Assembly: GCA_029548025.1 (NCBI GenBank)
Contig: JAKPOE010000412.1
Location: 1 to 18,277, forward strand
Source: Spirochaetota bacterium
GTDB taxonomy: Bacteria; Spirochaetota; UBA4802; UB4802
Length of the DNA: 18,277 nt
Direction: 5' to 3'
In this document: in pieces, positions 1 through 5,515 of the stretch
Position numbering within the stretch: the first letter of the stretch is position 1
How the letters are laid out: each line of letters opens with the position of its first letter
The notes under the pieces: model-generated
The model's input: the letters and a program-made list of their open reading frames with translations, nothing else
Told to the model about the DNA's origin: nothing
The model's database searches: none
Made by a program: the position numbers and the translations under genes

Positions 1-147
1 TGTTTGCGATAGCTCCCACTCATCAGGAACTATCGCACAGGTAATAAAAGCGATAACACCAACCTTTCTGGCTGCATCAATGATTGCATCAAGCCGGCCG
101 CTGAAATGCTGACTTTCCAGATGACAATGTACGTCAACAAGCTGCAT
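1..147 (-). CDS. TatD-family metal-dependent hydrolase, N-terminal fragment
   Basis: Only the first 49 codons are in the window; the rest lies beyond the left edge. The protein begins MQLVDVHCHLESQHFSG, with an H-x-H metal-binding pair (H7, H9) directly after the first beta strand, as in TatD DNases and related amidohydrolase-fold enzymes that bind two divalent metals. A second strand follows at about residues 29-36. The start ATG (147-145) comes one base after the stop of the upstream yjbQ-like gene (TGA 151-149), so the two are very probably one transcript with coupled translation. TatD proteins act as 3'-5' exonucleases or deoxyribonucleases in several bacteria. Because most of the protein is missing, a PHP-type or other TIM-barrel hydrolase with the same N-terminal motif cannot be excluded. 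Confidence 0.7.
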   Translation of the reverse strand, partial: MQLVDVHCHLESQHFSGRLDAIIDAARKVGVIAFITCAIVPDEWELSQT

Positions 148-148
148 G

Positions 149-568
149 TCATTCGCCAATCACTTTTACCAGCACACGCTTGGGGCGCTGCCCGTCAAAC
201 TCAGCATAAAAAATCTGCTCCCATGGACCAAAATCCAATTTGCCATTGGTCACTGCTACAACAACCTCTCTGCCCATGATGCTGCGTTTTATGTGAGCAT
301 CGCCGTTGTCCTCGCCAGTGCGGTTGTGGCGATATTTGCTGATTGGTTCATGCGGTGCCAGTGTTTCTAAAAAATCATCAATGTCATGGATAAGCCCTTT
401 TTCATCATCGTTAATGTGTACCGAGGCTGTGATGTGCATGGCATTGACAAGGCACAACCCCTCTTTGATGCCGCTTCTTGTAACCACATCCTCAACCATG
501 GTGGTGATGTTTATGTAATCACGTTTTGTTCTGGTATTGAAGGTAAGGTATTCGGTCATTGATTTCAT
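149..568 (-). CDS. yjbQ: YjbQ/UPF0047 family protein
   Basis: The 139-residue product has the usual size of the YjbQ (UPF0047) family. Diagnostic parts are the segment with [13 protein letters not shown] (about 42-54), [14 protein letters not shown] (86-99) with conserved Asp and His, and the C-terminal [18 protein letters not shown] (109-126). Members form small beta-barrel trimers; some have thiamine-phosphate synthase side activity, but the physiological role is uncertain. I chose the ATG at 568 because AGGAGG lies six bases upstream. A longer reading frame to 643 would put the promoter inside the gene. It is the first gene of a tight pair with the TatD-like hydrolase (one base apart). A promoter and a palindrome lie just upstream. 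Confidence 0.87.
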   Translation of the reverse strand: MKSMTEYLTFNTRTKRDYINITTMVEDVVTRSGIKEGLCLVNAMHITASVHINDDEKGLIHDIDDFLETLAPHEPISKYRHNRTGEDNGDAHIKRSIMGREVVVAVTNGKLDFGPWEQIFYAEFDGQRPKRVLVKVIGE

Positions 569-589
569 GGGTTGCCTCCTTTTTTTTGT

Positions 590-603
590 CCGATAGTTAT
601 CGG
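590..603. promoter_or_regulatory. Palindrome in the yjbQ leader
   Basis: CCGATAGTTATCGG is a 14-bp inverted repeat (6-bp arms, 2-bp centre) between the predicted start of transcription and the AGGAGG site of yjbQ. It could be an operator or a short RNA hairpin close to the ribosome site. It also resembles the GCGATAG word that is frequent in this window. Confidence 0.4.
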
Positions 604-614
604 TAATGATGATA

Positions 615-643
615 ATGGTATAAAAGTTTACCTGTTGTGTCAA
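615..643 (-). promoter_or_regulatory. Promoter of the yjbQ-tatD pair
   Basis: On the minus strand TTGACA (643-638) is followed after 17 bases by TACCAT (620-615). The predicted start of transcription near 608 leaves a leader of about 40 nt before the ATG at 568. The spacing is ideal, the -35 is perfect, and the -10 matches only moderately. Confidence 0.6.
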
Positions 644-675
644 TACATTCTACGCTCAATCACCATGAATACATA

Positions 676-704
676 TTGACTTTTTGATTGCAGAGCAGTA
701 TAAT
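676..704 (+). promoter_or_regulatory. Strong promoter upstream of the cysteine-rich protein (P1)
   Basis: TTGACT (676-681), a 17-bp spacer and a perfect TATAAT (699-704) make a near-consensus sigma-70 promoter pointing to the gene at 811. It is divergent from the yjbQ promoter. Confidence 0.65.
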
Positions 705-732
705 AATGGTAATGGTAGTGGGGAAAAATAGG

Positions 733-760
733 TTGACAAATACTATACGCATAGTAATAT
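733..760 (+). promoter_or_regulatory. Second tandem promoter for the cysteine-rich protein (P2)
   Basis: TTGACA (733-738), a 16-bp spacer and TAATAT (755-760) form a second promoter about 57 bases downstream of P1. The inverted repeat at 741-756 lies between the two boxes, which suggests that P2 is controlled by a DNA-binding protein. Confidence 0.55.
741..756. promoter_or_regulatory. Operator-like inverted repeat inside P2
   Basis: TACTAT and ATAGTA are perfect 6-bp arms around ACGC, located between the -35 and -10 boxes of P2. This is where a repressor would block RNA polymerase. The protein that would bind is unknown. Confidence 0.45.
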
Positions 761-765
761 TAATA

Positions 766-781
766 TACATACTAGTATGTA
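766..781. promoter_or_regulatory. 16-bp perfect palindrome downstream of P2
   Basis: TACATACTAGTATGTA is a perfect palindrome just after the P2 -10 box and about 20 bases before the ribosome site of the gene at 811. Its TACTA half is shared with the repeat at 741-756, so both may be sites for the same dimeric regulator. Confidence 0.45.
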
Positions 782-810
782 GAAAATTATAACTTTAGCG
801 GGAGGCTCTT

Positions 811-1119
811 ATGAAACGCTTTGTTATATTGTTTACCATCCTGATAGCTGTCTTCATAGCGGCAGCAATTTATTCAACCAACAGGGTTGAAACAGAACCT
901 GCATATTCTGCTTCGCCTGTTGACTGCGGGTGGGATGCAGTTAAGCCACACTTTGTGAATGATAGCCCCTGCCCAGGAGCGGTGTACTGTTCGTATGGAA
1001 ATTGTGGTGAATACTGCTGTCCGTGGGGATATTTCTATTCCAATCCATGTACATGCCGATGCTATCGTACAAGCTATGATGCAGGGCAGGATTGCAATAG
1101 CTATTTCAGATGTAATTAG
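811..1119 (+). CDS. Small secreted or membrane-anchored cysteine-rich protein
   Basis: The 102-residue product starts after a good ribosome site (GGGAGG, 5 bases before ATG). Residues 4-22 form one hydrophobic helix after MKR, a signal peptide or membrane anchor. No lipobox is evident. The remaining part of about 80 residues has 11 cysteines, including a CC pair and a C-x-C, with glycine, proline, tyrosine and tryptophan between them. The pattern suggests an exported, disulfide-stabilised or metal-binding mini-protein. I do not recognise the family. Two tandem promoters and two palindromes upstream mean that it is a real, regulated gene. No partner gene is close: the yjbQ pair is divergent, and downstream there is only non-coding DNA and a tRNA. 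Confidence 0.7.
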   Translation: MKRFVILFTILIAVFIAAAIYSTNRVETEPAYSASPVDCGWDAVKPHFVNDSPCPGAVYCSYGNCGEYCCPWGYFYSNPCTCRCYRTSYDAGQDCNSYFRCN

Positions 1120-1430
1120 TATATCTGTCTTATATGAATTTACTATTATATTACCATGTCAATACATTTATTATCCTGAATAAGTTTTTGACGACCTGTA
1201 TGCTTTTGATAAAGATTTTATTTTTAAAAGCAAAATTAAAAGGCAAAATTTTTATTGACAAGTTACATAGTATAAATCTAATAGCCTCGTCTTTAAAATG
1301 AAAGTTTTTACATAATTTTTTTTGAAAATATTGTTTCAGTTAGTACATTAATTTTTACTATCATCCTGTAGTTTAAATGGTAAAATCACAGCTTTGTTGT
1401 GATTAATTACCATGGTGCAGGTTATACCAT
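1120..1430. other. AT-rich intergenic stretch with a hairpin before the tRNA
   Basis: No open reading frame here has coding character. A possible weak promoter (TTGACA at 1255-1260 with TCTAAT 16 bases later) points towards the tRNA. At 1377-1413 there is a hairpin: ATGGTAA pairs with TTACCAT and AATCAC with GTGATT, with a 2-nt bulge and a 9-nt loop. It ends 17 bases before the tRNA and could be a processing structure or a protein-binding site. Confidence 0.4.
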
Positions 1431-1503
1431 TCCCCTGTAGCTCAGTCGGTAGAGCGAGTGGCTGTTAACCACCAGGTCGCAGGTTCGAGTCCTGCCGGGG
1501 GAG
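1431..1503 (+). tRNA. tRNA-Asn (anticodon GTT)
   Basis: The 73-nt sequence folds into a cloverleaf. The acceptor stem is TCCCCTG (1431-1437) with CGGGGGA (1496-1502), followed by discriminator G1503. The D stem is GCTC/GAGC. The anticodon loop CTGTTAA (1462-1468) has anticodon GTT at 1464-1466. The T stem is GCAGG/CCTGC around TTCGAGT. The anticodon stem has four pairs plus an A-C mismatch at its base. CCA is not encoded, so it must be added after transcription. There is no second tRNA next to it and no att-like duplication of its 3' end in the window. Confidence 0.95.
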
Positions 1504-1901
1504 CATACATAAAACCATAATGAGCATGACTTTTTTTTATCAATCCCATTCATAATCTCGATTAACACATTTTTTAATGCAATAAGTATTGTATAAAGGC
1601 TCTACTTCTACTAAACGTTTACAAGAAAAATGTATATTAGTTTGTACTGAGATGTATTTATAAGGTAGAAAAGCAACGAAAAAGAGAAAACAAATTATAC
1701 AATAGAGGTATTGGAGTATAGTAACATTTATTTACTGAAGCTAACCACCAAAACAGCAGATTTCATCTGCAATCCGTTTAAAAATGTTTCGTTGTACCAT
1801 TGTCACAGTGTTTATATTTTTTGAAAATTATGGATATGGTACAATAATACATAAACAAATTATATCTTGACAAATTGTAGTTTCTAAGTAACAATTCTGG
1901 C
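1504..1901. other. AT-rich intergenic stretch before the TetR gene
   Basis: No credible gene is seen. A short hairpin lies at 1756-1770 (GCAGAT, TTC, ATCTGC). Directly before the TetR gene, TTGACA (1867-1872) with a 16-bp spacer to TAACAA (1889-1894) could be its promoter. If so, transcription would start within a few bases of the ATG at 1902, giving a leaderless or nearly leaderless mRNA, which fits the missing ribosome site. Confidence 0.4.
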
Positions 1902-2489
1902 ATGAAAAATGCAAAATCCTTTCAGGACATTAAATATACTGAAAAAGAAAACAAAAAAAAGATAATCATAGACGCTGCCGAGCGTGTATTTGCCACCAAA
2001 CCTTTTAATCAGGTAACAATGCGTGATATTGCAAAAGAAGCAGGCATCTCGGCAGGTGCTATCTACCGTTATTTCCCTGATCAACAGGCGCTGTTTGTTG
2101 AAGCTTTTTTACTGGGAGCAGAAGATATAATTAATGAAATGGAAATAATTATTGCAACAAGTAAAAATCCTCTTAAAGATACCATCTATACATTTTTAAG
2201 TTATTTAAATAAGCACGATCCTTATTTTCGCATGATGACTCACTTCATGCTGGATGCAAACTTGAGTCCCGATTTAATAAATAAGCTCAATGAAGTCGAA
2301 CGCCGGGTGCTGGATCAATTTACAAAACTTTTTGCTTCACGTACTAACGCACGACTATTAGCGCATAGCTTATTTGCATCATTAAATGGAGTTATGATTA
2401 CATTTCATAATTACCCCGGCCGAAGTAAAAAAGAGGTACGCTACCACATGAATAGATTAGGCGAAACATTATACCAATTATTTTCCTGA
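1902..2489 (+). CDS. TetR/AcrR-family transcriptional regulator
   Basis: The product (195 residues, usual family size) has an N-terminal TetR DNA-binding domain at about residues 18-65. It contains IIDAAERVFATKPF, then the helix-turn-helix VTMRDIAKEAGISAGAIYRYF (39-58), the most conserved TetR element. The C-terminal part (about 70-195) is helical and would bind a ligand and form the dimer. The start at 1902 has no ribosome site but a promoter just upstream; the first 17 residues are charged and not part of the domain. The gene converges on the acyl-CoA dehydrogenase and their ends overlap by 12 bases. Such regulators often control fatty-acid or acyl-CoA genes. The palindromes in the dehydrogenase promoter make this pairing likely, but it is an inference. 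Confidence 0.88.
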   Translation: MKNAKSFQDIKYTEKENKKKIIIDAAERVFATKPFNQVTMRDIAKEAGISAGAIYRYFPDQQALFVEAFLLGAEDIINEMEIIIATSKNPLKDTIYTFLSYLNKHDPYFRMMTHFMLDANLSPDLINKLNEVERRVLDQFTKLFASRTNARLLAHSLFASLNGVMITFHNYPGRSKKEVRYHMNRLGETLYQLFS

Positions 2490-4082
2490 TAACGCAGCAT
2501 CTTCCCTTGCAGCTTCAACCTCATGCAATGCACAATTCTGAAATTCATGCAATAGCTTATGAGCTGCCTCTTCCCACAGCAGACATAGTTCAGCATTGTC
2601 CTGCCCAGGATAAATGAAATTACTTGATAAACATCTGTCAAATGCTGCAGTCACCTCGTCAATGACACAACTATCTGCATTGTACAGCAAATCATTGATA
2701 AACTGATTAAGCGGATACCATGATGCAGCGCGTTGCATATCACGATAGATTTGTGTAAGCAGTACATTGCGCGGTCCCTCCCATAGTTCGTTTATCATCA
2801 TATCGCGGAAAAGACGGGGTAAACTTGAAAAATCTTCCATAACGCCATGACCGCCAAACACCGAGATGGCTTTACGCAATACATCTGTAGCATCCCATGA
2901 GGCAATAATCTTTTGTAACATTATAAGGATACGTACCCTGAACCGTTTCTGCTGGGTTGCGATGTCTTCGTCAGTGGTAAGCCCCCCTTTCAACCCTCCC
3001 GGCAATGATTGGAACATCTCATAAATCTTAAAAGCGCCTGCTAATGTTCGTTTCGCATAAAGGTTAATTTCATTGAGCTGTCGCTTAAGCAATGGAAACT
3101 GGTTTATGGGAAATCCAAATGCTGTTCTAAAGTTTGCATACGCAGTAGCTTCGCGGGCAGCGCGTATCATAGCTGCAGCAGCAGAAAGTCCCACGGTCAA
3201 CCGTGAATGCGTTAGTACAATACCAACAACATTGGCAACACCACGCTGTACAGCTCCGGTTTTGTAGGCGATAGTTCCATTGAAGGTAATCTCTGCAGTA
3301 GGCAGCTCGGCAGTCCCTAATTTCCATTTTAGCCTGTCAATGGTGTAGTTATTACGCTTTTCGTTTTGTTTATCAAGCCACGATGGCATAACAAACAACC
3401 CAACATGCTCTGACCCCTTTGGGCGTGCAGTGATGACAACATAATCAGCATGCGTTGCAGAACAGAAAAACTTTTTGCCATAAAGCCTCCAGTGGTCACC
3501 TTCTTCAACAGCCTCTAAATCATTTGCAGCAACATCCGATCCCCCATGAATCTCGGACAGGTATTGTGCGCCAATTGCAAAATTGCCATCCATGCCTTCT
3601 TTGCAGTGTTGTAAAATTTTTTCCAGTTCAGGATGATCATGGTATCTTTCAAGTAAAGCCACCAGACCTTCAGTGCATACAAGCGGGCAGGCAATACCGG
3701 CCTCCCCATTTTCATAAATCAATATCATTTTTATTAAGCGTTCCCATGGGGATGTTTTGCTTGAAAACAAACCCTGTGAAAACACCTGCTTTTCCATCTC
3801 TTCTAAAGCTTTAGGGCGTACTATCCTGTCAATACGGTGGTTGTGTCCATCATAGTGTTGCATAAATATTCTGTTATGTGGCCATGCTATGTCATCAGAT
3901 ATATCACGCCAGCTAAACGATGCTAATTTTGACAACCTGCGAGCTTCTGCATCAAGCTGTGGAAAATCATTTCCCGCAAAATGCATGGCTACCTTTTGAA
4001 GAAAGGGGTCGTCGGCATAAAAGTTAACATTGTTTCGCCAGTTTAAAAATTCATCAAAGCTGTAGGTGTTGTTCAGTGCCAT
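2478..4082 (-). CDS. Acyl-CoA dehydrogenase, AidB/ACAD-like
   Basis: The 534-residue product is a flavin-dependent acyl-CoA dehydrogenase or close relative, which would oxidise the alpha-beta bond of acyl-CoA thioesters. The middle domain has GAQYLSEIHGGSDV (171-184) and KKFFCSATHADYVVI (203-217), the FAD/substrate signature, followed by LKWKLGTAELPTAEITF. The C-terminal helical domain has RTAFGFPINQFPLLK (319-333), VFGGHGVMED (408-417) and NELWEGPRNV (431-440). E435 stands where the catalytic glutamate of many acyl-CoA dehydrogenases lies. Residue pattern and WEG motif fit the AidB-like branch. Beyond residue 450 is an extra helical tail of about 80 residues. The ATG at 4082 follows GGAGGG at good spacing. 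The gene has its own regulated promoter and seems to be transcribed alone. Confidence 0.88.
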   Translation of the reverse strand: MALNNTYSFDEFLNWRNNVNFYADDPFLQKVAMHFAGNDFPQLDAEARRLSKLASFSWRDISDDIAWPHNRIFMQHYDGHNHRIDRIVRPKALEEMEKQVFSQGLFSSKTSPWERLIKMILIYENGEAGIACPLVCTEGLVALLERYHDHPELEKILQHCKEGMDGNFAIGAQYLSEIHGGSDVAANDLEAVEEGDHWRLYGKKFFCSATHADYVVITARPKGSEHVGLFVMPSWLDKQNEKRNNYTIDRLKWKLGTAELPTAEITFNGTIAYKTGAVQRGVANVVGIVLTHSRLTVGLSAAAAMIRAAREATAYANFRTAFGFPINQFPLLKRQLNEINLYAKRTLAGAFKIYEMFQSLPGGLKGGLTTDEDIATQQKRFRVRILIMLQKIIASWDATDVLRKAISVFGGHGVMEDFSSLPRLFRDMMINELWEGPRNVLLTQIYRDMQRAASWYPLNQFINDLLYNADSCVIDEVTAAFDRCLSSNFIYPGQDNAELCLLWEEAAHKLLHEFQNCALHEVEAAREDAALSGK

Positions 4083-4103
4083 AAATTCCCTCCGTATGTA
4101 AAT

Positions 4104-4139
4104 ACAATAAACAGTGTTTATTGTTGTGAACAACGTTCA
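4104..4139. promoter_or_regulatory. Two adjacent palindromes, probable operators
   Basis: CAATAAACAGTGTTTATTG (4105-4123) is a perfect 19-bp inverted repeat that extends by one more base pair on each side. It covers the -10 box. TGAACAACGTTCA (4127-4139) is a second perfect inverted repeat (5-bp arms, 3-bp centre) in the promoter spacer. TGAAC/GTTCA arms resemble operators of TetR-type fatty-acid regulators. The TetR-family protein encoded at 1902 is the natural candidate, but neither motif appears in its own promoter. Confidence 0.55.
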
Positions 4140-4147
4140 TTTGTCAA
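4118..4147 (-). promoter_or_regulatory. Promoter of the acyl-CoA dehydrogenase gene
   Basis: On the minus strand TTGACA (4147-4142) is followed, after 17-18 bases, by ACAATA/CAATAA (near 4124-4118), about 35 bases before the ATG at 4082. The -35 is perfect and the -10 is weak. The region between and over the boxes is filled by two inverted repeats. Confidence 0.55.
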
Positions 4148-4300
4148 GCACAAAAAGTATGTAAAAATCGCTGACTAACATGAACAATTGCATAGGCCGG
4201 TAAATATAGGTAACAGGTCATTATCGGATGATTATTTAAAAAATGTATATTCTGTATTATTGATAGTTGTGTGGAATACGCATAAAAAAAAGTGAAAAGC

Positions 4301-4328
4301 TTGACTATGGCTAATCTGGGGTTAAGTA
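4301..4328 (+). promoter_or_regulatory. Possible promoter of the hypothetical gene before cas12a
   Basis: TTGACT (4301-4306), 16-bp spacer, TAAGTA (4323-4328). It points to the gene starting near 4391. The match of the -10 is moderate. Confidence 0.4.
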
Positions 4329-4390
4329 TATGCTGAAAATTATTTCATATGTGCATGGAATTTAAAATTTGTTGTTATGGTTATGCTATC

Positions 4391-5209
4391 ATGACTGCAT
4401 CCAGTATTGAAGAGATACTTGCTATCATTGCAGAGCGTTTTGCAAAGCCTTTTGTTGTGGACGATGCTACCATCCATTATGCTGAATCAACATTGGGTGT
4501 TGACCAACATGCAATCATGGATTACCTCAATGATGATGAGTATGGCATGATGGATTTGATTGTTTATCCGGAACTATCGCTTAGAAAAAAAATTGAGGGC
4601 TACATACCCCGGCATGGTTTTACCAGCCATCAGGTGGAACAGCTTATTGAAAGGCTGGCCAGCGCCATACCATGCGTTGCCATTAATGTGCATAACACAA
4701 CGGTTGATTGTTACAGTGCAATGTGCATGCGCTCGTATGTGCATAAACTTTTTTTGACGAAGAGCAATATCCCGCTGGATGCTATACCTGCCATGTATTA
4801 TAACAGGTATATTGCTGCGCGTGTAGCCATACGATTATATAACACTGACAGCAACCTTGATGTTTTACACAGGCTTGCGGTTGGGTTAGCCAGCGACTAT
4901 AATGAAGATTATATATTTGATAGTATTCAAGTATTGATTAGTGTTGCCGGGAATGCCGGTAACATTTTTGATTGTATGGCACTGTATAAGTACACAGTAC
5001 AAAAACAGATACTGGCTATGCATGAATTTCATGAACTTATGAAATCATACAGCATGGAATATCTCATGTCCATGAGATATAACCCTCCCATGATAGACGC
5101 AGCAAAGCTTGAGTATCAGATACGCTTAATAGACAGTATATGCATGGTGCTGTTTGGAAAGCCAGCGCCAGGGTATGTGCCGGATTTTAATGATACATGG
5201 AACGATTGA
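4391..5209 (+). CDS. Hypothetical protein of about 272 residues
   Basis: I do not recognise this protein. From the ATG at 4391 it has 272 residues, begins MTASSIEEILAIIAERF and looks soluble, mostly helical and acidic, with many Tyr, Met and Cys residues and no signal peptide or clear membrane helix. No nucleotide-binding or nuclease motif is visible. A longer start at 4349 is possible; neither has a ribosome site. The extra 14 residues (MCMEFKICCYGYAI) look less like a real N-terminus. A promoter is predicted at 4301-4328. It lies on the same strand as cas12a, 306 bases upstream. The structured gap between them speaks against simple translational coupling, so a link to the CRISPR system is unproven. 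Confidence 0.6.
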   Translation: MTASSIEEILAIIAERFAKPFVVDDATIHYAESTLGVDQHAIMDYLNDDEYGMMDLIVYPELSLRKKIEGYIPRHGFTSHQVEQLIERLASAIPCVAINVHNTTVDCYSAMCMRSYVHKLFLTKSNIPLDAIPAMYYNRYIAARVAIRLYNTDSNLDVLHRLAVGLASDYNEDYIFDSIQVLISVAGNAGNIFDCMALYKYTVQKQILAMHEFHELMKSYSMEYLMSMRYNPPMIDAAKLEYQIRLIDSICMVLFGKPAPGYVPDFNDTWND

Positions 5210-5515
5210 AAAATACACAATGCTTACGATAATTAAGGGATTGATAAGCTTTGCTTTGTATTACAACATAAATGCTAATAAATGCAGTATAAAAATAGTT
5301 ACTGGAGGGACATTATATGTCACAGTAGTTATGTATATTAACAATGAATATGGATTTTTTATTAAAATAAGTTGCTTTATGCAAGCACTGCGTGCTACAA
5401 CTAATGAATGCTAAAACCCCGGAGAAGGGGTATTAGCGGATAATGATTATTATTCAAACCCGGTCAGGGGTGATGAAATGATATTGTGCATCATTTTATT
5501 TTTGGAGGAATAACA
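5210..5515 (+). promoter_or_regulatory. Structured upstream region of cas12a
   Basis: This gap has no convincing gene. It contains several inverted repeats: GACAT-TAT-ATGTC (5309-5321); a two-part stem at 5370-5402 (AGTTG/CAACT outside, AGCAC/GTGCT inside); a strong hairpin at 5411-5436 (CTAA, one mismatch, ACCCC, a 6-nt loop and the matching arm); and AAATGAT/ATCATTT at 5476-5496, ending 7 bases before the cas12a ribosome site. The strong hairpin has no T-run after it, so it is not a standard terminator. I see no clear promoter. The set may be a leader that controls cas12a expression. Confidence 0.4.

Noticed and set aside
149..643. Longer start (codon at 643) for the yjbQ-like gene.
   Set aside because: It would include the promoter and the ribosome site AGGAGG; family members begin near the ATG at 568.
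1431..1503. tRNA-Asn as an integration site of a mobile island.
   Set aside because: I found no duplicate of its 3' end and no integrase gene in the window.
1585..1630. TCTACTTCTACT resembling the crRNA handle, as a possible solo repeat.
   Set aside because: There is no following GTAGA to form the handle stem, and no other repeat sequence around it.
5154..5414. Frame of 86 codons between the hypothetical gene and cas12a.
   Set aside because: Its start overlaps the end of the upstream gene in another frame, no ribosome site, and it runs across the hairpins; unlikely to be translated.
5411..5436. Rho-independent terminator before cas12a.
   Set aside because: The hairpin is strong but is followed by mixed sequence, not a T-run.
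5441..5450. The first 10 bases of spacer 21 match the minus strand upstream of cas12a, as in self-regulating crRNA guides.
   Set aside because: The match stops after 10 bases, no TTTV PAM is directly in front of it, and no degenerate repeat accompanies it. A 10-bp match in AT-rich DNA is expected by chance.
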